The position numbers and the translations under genes are program-made. From an uncultured Lachnospiraceae bacterium (lineage in GTDB: Bacteria; Bacillota; Clostridia; Lachnospirales; Lachnospiraceae): DNA of 6,199 bases. The notes beneath the pieces are model-generated. The model was not told the origin of the DNA. It searched no databases and saw only the letters and a list, made by a program, of their open reading frames with translations. The DNA is taken from assembly GCA_910584695.1 (NCBI GenBank), contig CAJUBR010000020.1:1-6199 (forward strand), read 5' to 3'. This document shows positions 1 through 5,712 of this stretch, in pieces; positions within the stretch are counted from its first letter, which is position 1, and each line of letters opens with the position of its first letter.

Positions 1-61
1 CATCTTCCGTATAATAAGCCACTAAACTATTTGTTGTTCCCAAGTCAATTCCAATAATCAT
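1..61 (-). CDS. hscC: Hsp70-family chaperone, HscC-like, N-terminal fragment
   Basis: Only the first 20 codons are present; the gene continues past the left edge. The translation carries the Hsp70 phosphate-1 loop GIDLGTTNS at residues 4-12, which in this family contacts the nucleotide phosphates. The next residues (LVAYYTED) are closer to HscC (NSLIAVWKDG in E. coli) than to DnaK (NSCVAIMDG), because Leu replaces Cys after NS. The start is set by GAGG at 69-72, seven bases upstream of the ATG. The family consists of cytosolic ATP-driven chaperones that work with J-domain partners; E. coli HscC works with DjlB and DjlC. The gene immediately upstream, on the same strand, encodes a J-like/TPR protein, which supports the HscC assignment. 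With so few residues, DnaK or another Hsp70 cannot be excluded, though Hsp70 membership itself is near certain. Confidence 0.8.
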   Translation of the reverse strand, partial: MIIGIDLGTTNSLVAYYTED

Positions 62-121
62 ATTGTAACCTCAATTCCTTATCTTCTCTTTTACTAACTT
101 CTCATTCTCCGACAATTACAT

Positions 122-150
122 ACTATAGCACAAATCAGCAGGAAATACAA
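122..150 (-). promoter_or_regulatory. Sigma-A-type promoter for the Hsp70 gene
   Basis: On the minus strand, TTGTAT (145-150) and TATAGT (122-127) are separated by exactly 17 bases. The -10 box is a 5/6 match and the -35 box a 4/6 match to consensus. It lies in the 113-base gap between the J/TPR stop and the Hsp70 start, where no intrinsic terminator is visible. The Hsp70 gene could therefore be read both from here and by read-through. No CIRCE inverted repeat (HrcA operator) is seen in this gap, so control by HrcA is not supported. Confidence 0.6.
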
Positions 151-174
151 AATTTCTTGAACACAATCTTTTCT

Positions 175-3100
175 CTAGAGATTCCTTAAATGACGTTCAC
201 AGCAAGGATAATCCCCCCTAATTTCAATTGCCTTTTCATAAAATTCCTTTGCATCTTCCTTCCGGTTGTTCAGTTCCGCTAATAATCCCATACCAAAATA
301 GTATTCAAAACAGTCACAGGTTTCACACGTGACGCAAAGATTACATTTTCTAATCCGTTCCAGATATTGTTTTGCCTCTGAAAACTGTCCGGCACAAATT
401 TTCATAATTGCAATATCATAAAGATACATAGGACGATACCGTTTATCTGATAGCAGGTTCTCTTCTCCTCCATGCCGTTCAAACAAATCCTTTAAAAATA
501 TATCAGCCTGTTCGAAAGCTTCTTTCCGTCTCCCCATCTCAAATAAAACTGTTGCATAGGTAAAAGATAGATGTGCCGTAGAGTATTTCTCTGTATTGAC
601 TTTCTTCAATGCTTTTTTCAATATCTTTTCCGCCTCAGCGAATTCTCCTTTATCCCTGTAATATTCAGCAACATCCTCCATCTTAGAAGGAGAATAATCG
701 GCAAACGGACTGCAGTATTCCGACACTACCTTTTTATAGTATTTCTCTGCATTTTTATCATCCCCTGCCTGCCGGTAAACATCTGCAATATCACAGTAAA
801 AAGACAGTATCTTCGTGCTTTCTGCCGAATTCTTCTTTCGTCTTCTGCCAAAAACAGAACTGCCCTGACTTTGATCACTTCCTTGCTCTTTCATGATATC
901 GATCAGTTCCTGATAAGTAAAAACCGCTTTGTTAAAATCCTTTATTTTGACATAAATCTTAGCAATCTCTTCCTTCATTCCAAATGCTTTCGGGCGCAGC
1001 CGCAGCACTTCTTCATAGGCATGAATGGCCTTTTCGTATTCCTTCTTTAAAACATAACATTCTGCAAGATTTAAGTATGGCATATGATCTTTATCCGGGT
1101 CCATGCGGATCACCTGTTCCAGCGGTTCAATTGCTTCTTCTATTCTCCGAAGCTTCAGCAGTGCACATCCTAAATTATTATATGCATAGTAAGCTTCCGA
1201 ATCCAGCTCGATTGCTTTTTTACAATCCTCTACCGCCTGCTCCAGCTCATATAGATCAATATATAAATTCCCCCGCTCCACATATCCTTCTGCAGACCCT
1301 GTCACTTCAATGAGTTTTGTTGCATACTTGATACCCTGTTTGCATTTTTCCATATCGTTATCCTGATTACTCAAATAGCTGTACATATACATTAATCTCC
1401 GGATTGCAGGTACATAATCTTGATCTTGTGCAAGAATCATCCGATAGCATTCAATGGCTTTTTCCGTATTCTCCATTCTTTCATAACAGTTTCCAAGCTT
1501 TGTTCTTGTATATAGATTATCCGGTTCCAATTTTATTAACTCCCTGCAGATTTCAAGTGCTTCATCATATCTTTTTTCACGATTCATCACATCCATCTTA
1601 AGGTTCAACATGATAACGGCATCCGGGTTCTTTTCAATATAATCATTGATAACATCAAGAGCCGTATCCGTCTTGTCAAGATCCCAGTAAAGAATTGCCA
1701 GTTCCTTCTCCACCTCTGCCAAATCTTCAATATCCGTTTCTTCCTCCTCTGTCCGTCCGCTTATTTTCTTTTTCAATGCCAGCATTGCATCCAATGCTTT
1801 TTGGACATTTTCTTTCGAAAACTGTTTATAGTGCAGACACCGGATGCGGTAAAGTTCCAGCCCGTCACTGTCAAGATCCGCTTCTTTCCCTGCCTGAATA
1901 ACATTTTCCACATCGTCATACTGGTCAAATGCAAAAAAGACCTCAGCAGCTAATACATATGGTTTTGAATAACCCGGATAAATCTCCTGGCATGCAAAAT
2001 AATCGTCAATTACCTCTTTTGCATTTTTCAATTCATAATTCGCTCTTTGTCTGTGAACGTAAGCAGGGAAAAATCCTCTGTCTTTTTCAATGATTGCATT
2101 ACAAATATCCACGCATTCCGTATATTTTTTCTCTTCCAGATAAAACCTTGCAAGCTGCTCCATATAAGATAGCTTGACCAGCATATTGTTTTCTTCCTCT
2201 ATTCCTTTTCTGATATAGGATGCTGCCTCAGCAAAAACAGATTCCTGATCACCTCCTATCTCCTTCTTTTTCTGATATTCCGTTTCCCACATGCAGACAC
2301 CGATTGAAAAATGTGCCAAGGAAAGACGGTTCTTTCTTTTTTTCATCTCCTTTGAACCATCCTCTTCACTGCTTTCAATCAGTTCAATCCATTTTTTTGT
2401 AAGGGGATATGCCTTATCATAATTTTCATTTGCAAGATACAGCCTTCCCCTTAAATTCACGTAATCGTAATCCTCTGCCGGCTCTAACTGATCCAGCAAG
2501 GCAATGCCCTTTTCAAACTTTTTTTGCTGGTAATAGCACCAGCCTAATTTGAAGCAGGTTTCCCGATCCATATTTTGTTCCAGCAAAGTTTCATAATCCT
2601 TTACCAGCTTCTCATTGACCAGATCAAGCAATTTAAGGCTTTCTGTATCCTGCACTCTGTCTTCTAATATATCCTCAATTTGTTCCTTTGCTTCTTCTGC
2701 ATCCCCCTCTAAGAAGATACATTTTGCCTGTCCTAACATCGCACCATAATTATCCGGAGATGCCTCAAGCAATTCATTAAAAATTGCTTTCGCCTTCCCC
2801 GTCTGATTATTTTCCATTAATGCCTCTGCATAGATGCGTTCGATATATGGGTTTTCGGAATACTCAAAATCCAGCTCTTCCATAATGGAAAGTGCTTCCT
2901 TTGCATATTCTCCATCTTCCTCCTGCTGCTTTTTTAACAAAAACCTGGCTTCTTCCACTTGTGTAAAGGGATGCGTAATCTCATATCCTGACAACTCATT
3001 TAATAAACGTCTGGCGGTCTTCATGTCATTTTCATCAAATGCATTTTTTTCTTCATAAAGCGTGTTAATATAATCATCCACATGTGCATCCGTTTTTCCG

Positions 3101-3639
3101 TCAAATAATTCAAAATCAATAAAATTCGAATGCTCCACCTGCCATTTTATATAATCCAGATAATTTTCAGGAAATTTTTCCTTTAACTGGTCGTAGTTTT
3201 CTATATATCGGAACCGCCGGTCTACCATTTGCCAGATTGCCTGCGGCATAAAAGAATGGGACATAAAATACACCAAAAGCTTTTCTGCTGCCTCCAGTTC
3301 CATATCCAAATCCTCACAAACCGGATCATTTAAAAGCTGCTCCCACTTTTCTTCCTCTTTTCTTGTCCGGGCATCCCGATAAATGATATCCACCCGGTCT
3401 ATCCATAAATCAATCTCATTCTTTCTGACATTCTCCAAACCGGTTTCGTCATCTTCTATATTATGTAAACTATCTTCTTCGGAATCTGCATATTCCAAAG
3501 CCTCCTCATATGCACGCCTTAACTCTTTAAAACCCTCCTCATCATCTTCCGGGTTCACATCACGCAATTTACTGCGGTATGCTGTTTTTATGATTTCTTC
3601 GTCTTTCGTCTGCTCAATTCCTAATATTTTCCAGATCAT
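175..3639 (-). CDS. Giant J-like-domain/TPR protein, probable co-chaperone of the adjacent Hsp70
   Basis: The protein has 1154 residues and is predicted cytosolic, with no signal peptide or membrane segment. Residues 1-50 follow the J-domain layout: WKILGI, helix II (EEIIKTAYRSKLRD), then FKELRRAYEEAL as helix III. The HPD motif that stimulates Hsp70 ATPase is replaced by NPE at residues 29-31. An acidic linker (about 51-70) follows. From about residue 230 to 1140 the chain is nearly all TPR-type helical hairpins, clearest at about 671-739, 783-884 and 985-1018. A Ser/Gln-rich insert with a basic RRRKK patch lies near 920-940. The C-terminus has a cysteine cluster (C1099, C1102, C1105, C1108, C1110) and a CC pair at 1146-1147. 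The start is set by AGGAGG at 3651-3656, 11 bases upstream. The Hsp70 gene follows 113 bases downstream on the same strand. Inference: the TPR solenoid binds clients or partners and the J-like domain docks on the Hsp70. The architecture is clear; the function is not proven. Confidence 0.9.
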   Translation of the reverse strand: MIWKILGIEQTKDEEIIKTAYRSKLRDVNPEDDEEGFKELRRAYEEALEYADSEEDSLHNIEDDETGLENVRKNEIDLWIDRVDIIYRDARTRKEEEKWEQLLNDPVCEDLDMELEAAEKLLVYFMSHSFMPQAIWQMVDRRFRYIENYDQLKEKFPENYLDYIKWQVEHSNFIDFELFDGKTDAHVDDYINTLYEEKNAFDENDMKTARRLLNELSGYEITHPFTQVEEARFLLKKQQEEDGEYAKEALSIMEELDFEYSENPYIERIYAEALMENNQTGKAKAIFNELLEASPDNYGAMLGQAKCIFLEGDAEEAKEQIEDILEDRVQDTESLKLLDLVNEKLVKDYETLLEQNMDRETCFKLGWCYYQQKKFEKGIALLDQLEPAEDYDYVNLRGRLYLANENYDKAYPLTKKWIELIESSEEDGSKEMKKRKNRLSLAHFSIGVCMWETEYQKKKEIGGDQESVFAEAASYIRKGIEEENNMLVKLSYMEQLARFYLEEKKYTECVDICNAIIEKDRGFFPAYVHRQRANYELKNAKEVIDDYFACQEIYPGYSKPYVLAAEVFFAFDQYDDVENVIQAGKEADLDSDGLELYRIRCLHYKQFSKENVQKALDAMLALKKKISGRTEEEETDIEDLAEVEKELAILYWDLDKTDTALDVINDYIEKNPDAVIMLNLKMDVMNREKRYDEALEICRELIKLEPDNLYTRTKLGNCYERMENTEKAIECYRMILAQDQDYVPAIRRLMYMYSYLSNQDNDMEKCKQGIKYATKLIEVTGSAEGYVERGNLYIDLYELEQAVEDCKKAIELDSEAYYAYNNLGCALLKLRRIEEAIEPLEQVIRMDPDKDHMPYLNLAECYVLKKEYEKAIHAYEEVLRLRPKAFGMKEEIAKIYVKIKDFNKAVFTYQELIDIMKEQGSDQSQGSSVFGRRRKKNSAESTKILSFYCDIADVYRQAGDDKNAEKYYKKVVSEYCSPFADYSPSKMEDVAEYYRDKGEFAEAEKILKKALKKVNTEKYSTAHLSFTYATVLFEMGRRKEAFEQADIFLKDLFERHGGEENLLSDKRYRPMYLYDIAIMKICAGQFSEAKQYLERIRKCNLCVTCETCDCFEYYFGMGLLAELNNRKEDAKEFYEKAIEIRGDYPCCERHLRNL

Positions 3640-3700
3640 TTTATATATTTCCTCCTAAAATTATTCCGCCTAAAAAAATATATTGAAAACTGTTTTTTAT

Positions 3701-3728
3701 ATAATAACATAAAAAGAGTATGGTTCAA
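3701..3728 (-). promoter_or_regulatory. Promoter of the J/TPR gene
   Basis: On the minus strand, TTGAAC (3723-3728) and TATTAT (3701-3706) are spaced by 16 bases in a very AT-rich stretch. The expected start of transcription is near 3694, giving a leader of about 55 bases that ends in the AGGAGG ribosome site. The promoter is divergent from, and almost back-to-back with, the purC promoter. Confidence 0.6.
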
Positions 3729-3738
3729 TACAAAACTC

Positions 3739-3767
3739 TTGATTTTTGTTAAAAAATCTACTATGCT
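3739..3767 (+). promoter_or_regulatory. Promoter of purC
   Basis: TTGATT (3739-3744) and TATGCT (3762-3767) are separated by exactly 17 bases. Each box matches consensus at 4 of 6 positions. Transcription would begin near 3774, leaving a leader of about 125 bases before purC. Its -35 box is 10 bases from the -35 box of the divergent J/TPR promoter. A moderate-strength promoter fits a regulated gene, but the boxes are not close to consensus and the site is a prediction. Confidence 0.5.
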
Positions 3768-3773
3768 AAGCAG

Positions 3774-3900
3774 GTAAGGACGAAAACCCCCGCAGCAGAA
3801 CTATGGGCATTCACCCTTGGCAATATTCGTTAAACACCTGTGCAGTACAGCCATTTGACTTATCATCTGCGGGAATAATACAAACAGTGAGGTACATAAA
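3774..3900 (+). promoter_or_regulatory. purC 5' leader with long-range stem, candidate cis-regulatory RNA
   Basis: CCCGCAG (3789-3795) is perfectly complementary to CTGCGGG (3867-3873), enclosing 71 bases. Inside are a small hairpin, CTGT/ACAG (3838-3841 with 3847-3850, loop of 5), and a possible 4-bp helix ATGG/CCAT (3803-3806 with 3851-3854). ACCT at 3836-3839 could pair either with AGGT in the ribosome site (3890-3893) or, weakly, with GCAGGT at 3770-3775 if the transcript starts early enough. The 3' arm ends 15 bases before the GAGG ribosome site (3889-3892). No U-tract terminator lies in the leader, so any control would be at translation. I checked from memory for the purine, PRPP, ZTP, THF, SAM and T-box consensus motifs and recognise none. 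Confidence 0.4.
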
Positions 3901-3904
3901 ATGA
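3803..3904 (+). CDS. Upstream ORF / candidate leader peptide overlapping the purC start
   Basis: This is a 33-codon ORF, starting MGIHPWQYS and ending QTVRYIK. Its TGA stop overlaps the purC ATG as ATGA, the classic arrangement for translational coupling. The frame is open a little further upstream, to a TAA at 3767-3769. No Shine-Dalgarno sequence lies ahead of its ATG, which weakens the case for efficient translation. The ORF covers the interior and 3' arm of the leader stem, so a translating ribosome would open that stem and deliver ribosomes to purC. I see no run of purine-related or other regulatory codons that would suggest classical attenuation. The peptide belongs to no family I recognise. 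It may be a chance ORF within a structured RNA. Confidence 0.3.
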   Translation: MGIHPWQYSLNTCAVQPFDLSSAGIIQTVRYIK

Positions 3905-4785
3905 GTGTAAAGGAAATGAAACCAATCAAGGAAGGCAAAGTACGTGAGATTTATGATAATGGCGACAGCTTAATTATGGTTGCAACTGACCGGATTAGCT
4001 GCTTTGATGTAATTTTAAAAAATACAATTCATAAAAAAGGAACCGTACTGACACAAATGTCGAAATTCTGGTTTGACATGACTTCCGATATCCTGCCGAA
4101 CCATATGATTTCTGCCGACGTAGAGGATATGCCGGAATTCTTTCGGCAGCCACAGTTTGACGGTAACAGCATGATGTGCAAAAAGCTTCATATGCTCCCT
4201 GTTGAATGCATTGTCCGGGGCTATATTACAGGAAGCGGTTGGGCAAGCTACCAGAAAAACGGTACTGTATGCGGAATTACTTTACCGGAAGGTCTAAAAG
4301 AATCCGACAAATTGCCGGAACCGATTTATACGCCATCTACCAAGGCTGAAATCGGTGACCATGATGAGAATATTTCTTTTGAGCAGAGTGTGGAACATCT
4401 GGAGCGGGAATTTCCGGGAAAAGGACTGGAATATGCTGCTAAGCTTCGGGATTATACGATTGCCCTGTACAAAAAATGTGCGGACTATGCTTTAACAAAA
4501 GGCATTATCATTGCCGATACCAAATTTGAATTTGGTTTAGACGAAGAAGGAAATATTGTATTAGGGGATGAAATGTTAACCCCTGACAGCTCCCGTTTCT
4601 GGCCGGCAGAGGGCTATGAATCCGGGCACAGCCAGCCATCCTTTGATAAACAGTTTGCCCGTGACTGGTTAACAGATAATAAAGGAAAACATGATTGGGA
4701 GCTTCCGGCAGATATTGCACAAAAAACCATCGATAAATATCTGGAAGGATATGAAATGATTACCGGAAAAAAACTAGAAGCATAA
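3901..4785 (+). CDS. purC: Phosphoribosylaminoimidazole-succinocarboxamide synthase (SAICAR synthetase)
   Basis: This cytosolic enzyme joins aspartate to CAIR with ATP hydrolysis to give SAICAR in de novo IMP synthesis. The 294-residue product is the longer form of the family (short bacterial forms are about 240). Visible landmarks are the nucleotide-binding GKVREIYD (12-19), TDRISCFD (29-36), the first family signature around ECIVRGYITGSGW (102-114), EIGDHDENIS (150-159), the second signature IADTKFEFG (204-212), and GDEMLTPDSSRFW (222-234). The start is supported by GAGG at 3889-3892, eight bases upstream, and by the N-terminus beginning just before the first core strand. The stop is followed by a strong terminator, so the gene is monocistronic or ends its transcript. 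It converges with purE, whose product supplies its substrate. No frameshift or missing key motif is seen. Confidence 0.98.
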   Translation: MSVKEMKPIKEGKVREIYDNGDSLIMVATDRISCFDVILKNTIHKKGTVLTQMSKFWFDMTSDILPNHMISADVEDMPEFFRQPQFDGNSMMCKKLHMLPVECIVRGYITGSGWASYQKNGTVCGITLPEGLKESDKLPEPIYTPSTKAEIGDHDENISFEQSVEHLEREFPGKGLEYAAKLRDYTIALYKKCADYALTKGIIIADTKFEFGLDEEGNIVLGDEMLTPDSSRFWPAEGYESGHSQPSFDKQFARDWLTDNKGKHDWELPADIAQKTIDKYLEGYEMITGKKLEA

Positions 4786-4805
4786 ATTCTTCCCCTAAAA
4801 AGCAA

Positions 4806-4845
4806 GGCTGGCACATAGGGATTTTCCTGTATGCCAGCCGTTTTT
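4806..4845 (+). terminator. Intrinsic terminator of purC
   Basis: GGCTGGCA (4806-4813) pairs with TGCCAGCC (4832-4839). After one mismatch the stem extends with ATAGG/CCTGT, leaving the 6-base loop GATTTT. It is followed by GTTTTT. On the minus strand the same stem is followed by TTGCTTTTTA, so it may also back up the purE terminator. Confidence 0.9.
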
Positions 4846-4851
4846 CATCGG

Positions 4852-4897
4852 AAAAAATCCGGCTGTCTTATCGTACGAGACCGATTCCAGCCGGATT
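4852..4897 (-). terminator. Intrinsic terminator of purE
   Basis: AATCCGGCTG (4856-4865) and CAGCCGGATT (4888-4897) form a perfect 10-bp stem. Read on the minus strand, the stem runs into six U residues (4857 down to 4852). The loop of 22 bases is longer than usual and contains the palindrome TCGTACGA, which could shorten it. On the plus strand the stem is followed by AAAATA, so it is directional. The gap between purC and purE therefore holds two opposed terminators. Confidence 0.8.
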
Positions 4898-4928
4898 AAA
4901 ATAGCTCCTGTTTCTTATATCAGATATC

Positions 4929-4959
4929 TGCTAAATTTCATTATTACTGGAATTTAGCA
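4929..4959 (-). repeat. Inverted repeat spanning the purE stop codon
   Basis: TGCTAAATT (4929-4937) and AATTTAGCA (4951-4959) are perfect 9-base complements separated by 13 bases. The loop contains the purE TAA stop (4944-4946). There is no U tract, so it is not a terminator. It abuts a second perfect palindrome, CAGATATCTG (4921-4930). It could protect the mRNA 3' end or be a chance AT-rich pairing. Confidence 0.5.
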
Positions 4960-5432
4960 ATTACTTCATCATTTGCTTTCATGGCAGCCTCTTCCATATC
5001 CTTGCGTTCACTAAGAAGCTGTTTCCTAATCTCCTCATGCTTTACTGCCATAATCTGAAGTGCCAGATATGCTGCATTCTTACTTCCATTAATCGCAACC
5101 GTGGCAACTGGAATCCCTGGTGGCATCTGTACAACAGACATCAAAGCATCCATACCATCCAATACAGAACCGGAAAGCGGTACACCGATAACAGGCAATA
5201 CCGTCTGGGATGCCACAACCCCCGGCAAAGCGGCTGCCATTCCGGCTGCCGTAATAATCACTTCCGTTCCGTCATGATTTGTCTCTTCTACAAACTTAGA
5301 CAATCCCTCATGTGCCCTGTGTGCAGAAAGACACCTGACATTTACCTCCACGCCATACTTTTTTAAAACGTCTACCGCAGGTTCCACTTTTGAAAGATCA
5401 CTGGTGGAACCCATAATAATTGCAGTTTTCAT
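4944..5432 (-). CDS. purE: N5-carboxyaminoimidazole ribonucleotide mutase (AIR carboxylase catalytic subunit family)
   Basis: This cytosolic enzyme of purine synthesis yields CAIR, the substrate of PurC. At 162 residues it has the usual PurE size. The phosphate-binding GSTSD lies at 8-12, SAHR at 36-39 and the QMPPGIPVATVAI core at 102-114. The SAHR stretch (Arg rather than the Lys of animal-type enzymes) favours class I, the mutase working with PurK, but two loops differ from textbook class I: SAHRTP reads SAHRAH, and the AAHLPG loop reads AAALPG (66-71), losing its histidine. The C-terminal 25 residues form a charged helix. The start is set by AAAGGA at 5441-5446, eight bases upstream. It has its own promoter and terminator and faces purC tail-to-tail. 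No purK is in the window, so whether this enzyme uses N5-CAIR or AIR plus CO2 cannot be decided here. Confidence 0.96.
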   Translation of the reverse strand: MKTAIIMGSTSDLSKVEPAVDVLKKYGVEVNVRCLSAHRAHEGLSKFVEETNHDGTEVIITAAGMAAALPGVVASQTVLPVIGVPLSGSVLDGMDALMSVVQMPPGIPVATVAINGSKNAAYLALQIMAVKHEEIRKQLLSERKDMEEAAMKANDEVIAKFQ

Positions 5433-5493
5433 AAATCTTATCCTTTCTTGTGCCTATGATCCGGATCTTACATACAGATCACTATTTATGTTC

Positions 5494-5522
5494 AGTATAG
5501 CAATTATTCTCCAAAACGTCAA
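5494..5522 (-). promoter_or_regulatory. Strong promoter of purE
   Basis: TTGACG (5517-5522) and TATACT (5494-5499) on the minus strand have exactly 17 bases between them, and each box is a 5/6 match to consensus. Transcription should start near 5487, giving a leader of about 55 bases. That leader contains a small hairpin, GATCT/AGATC (5464-5468 with 5476-5480), without a U tract. No recognisable riboswitch fits in so short a leader. Confidence 0.75.
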
Positions 5523-5588
5523 TCTGCCTTTTCTTTGCTTTCGGCACAGGTATATAACCAGTCTTATACTCCGGATTATTCATTTAAG

Positions 5589-5681
5589 CTATTTTTTATA
5601 GCCGATTACTTCTACTGTTCCATCTACATCTAATATAGCAGCTTTATCATCCAACGTTGCTCCAACTTTTCTTCTTTCCAT
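5589..5681 (-). other. Small ORF of 30 codons, uncertain, possible remnant
   Basis: An ATG at 5681 opens a 30-residue frame, starting MERRKVGATLDDK and ending GTVEVIGYKK. The frame is also open upstream to a TAA at 5730-5732, inside the end of the surface-protein gene, with a charged helical stretch (EDEEIEDIKRLL). There is no convincing ribosome binding site. The pattern of a helix, then LDDKAAILDVDGTVEVI, loosely recalls the C-terminal tail of DUF421/YetF-type membrane proteins (an AILE-x-x-G-x-LSV pattern), but this is a weak resemblance from memory. It could be a fragment of a lost gene, a small protein, or chance. The rest of 5433-5701 holds the purE promoter and leader and otherwise nothing I can identify. 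Confidence 0.2.
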
Positions 5682-5712
5682 CAGTAACCGCTTTATATCC
5701 TCTATTTCTTCG
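5650..5712 (-). pseudogene. Possible fossil of an FN3-like C-terminal tail
   Basis: In the frame shifted by one from the surface-protein gene, the DNA at and just past its stop encodes RNRGYKAVTDGKKKSWSNVG, closed by TGA (5647-5649). The pattern R-x-R-x-Y-K-x-V, then G-K, then W-S-x-V matches the last strands of the intact FN3-like domain next door (RIRTYKTV, GKN, GWSKV). DNA identity between the two copies is low and the fossil is more AT-rich, so this is not a fresh duplication. It overlaps the small ORF at 5589-5681 in another frame; at most one of the two is meaningful. The match is short and may be chance. Confidence 0.25.

Noticed and set aside
571..1313. Plus-strand ORFs of 159 and 109 codons opposite the J/TPR gene
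   Set aside because: They lie entirely antisense to a clear TPR coding region, have unusual hydrophobic composition and no recognisable domain or ribosome site.
3820..3835. Possible PurR PurBox (reverse-strand AACGAATATT) in the purC leader, and CTGAACATA near the purE start site
   Set aside because: Both are imperfect, single, and not in the paired inverted arrangement expected for a PurR operator.
3803..3873. Resemblance of the upstream ORF segment VQPFDLSSAGI to the end of phosphoribosylanthranilate isomerase (TrpF)
   Set aside because: Only a handful of residues match, the spacing differs, and no other TrpF sequence is present.
4508..4814. Minus-strand ORFs of 70 and 66 codons opposite the end of purC
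   Set aside because: They run across conserved purC codons and its terminator; no family resemblance.
5037..5366. Plus-strand ORF of 109 codons opposite purE
   Set aside because: It is the mirror of a certain purE gene, Cys/His-rich only as a result of the opposite-strand codons.
5482..5583. Minus-strand ORF of 33 codons (MNNPEYKTGYIPVPKAKKR at its start)
   Set aside because: It has no ribosome binding site, and the near-consensus purE promoter lies inside it; no family recognised. It could be a remnant but there is no positive support.
5587..5603. Hairpin GCTAT/ATAGC as a terminator for the surface-protein gene
   Set aside because: The stem is only 5 bp of mostly AT pairs and is followed by TTAAAT rather than a U tract.
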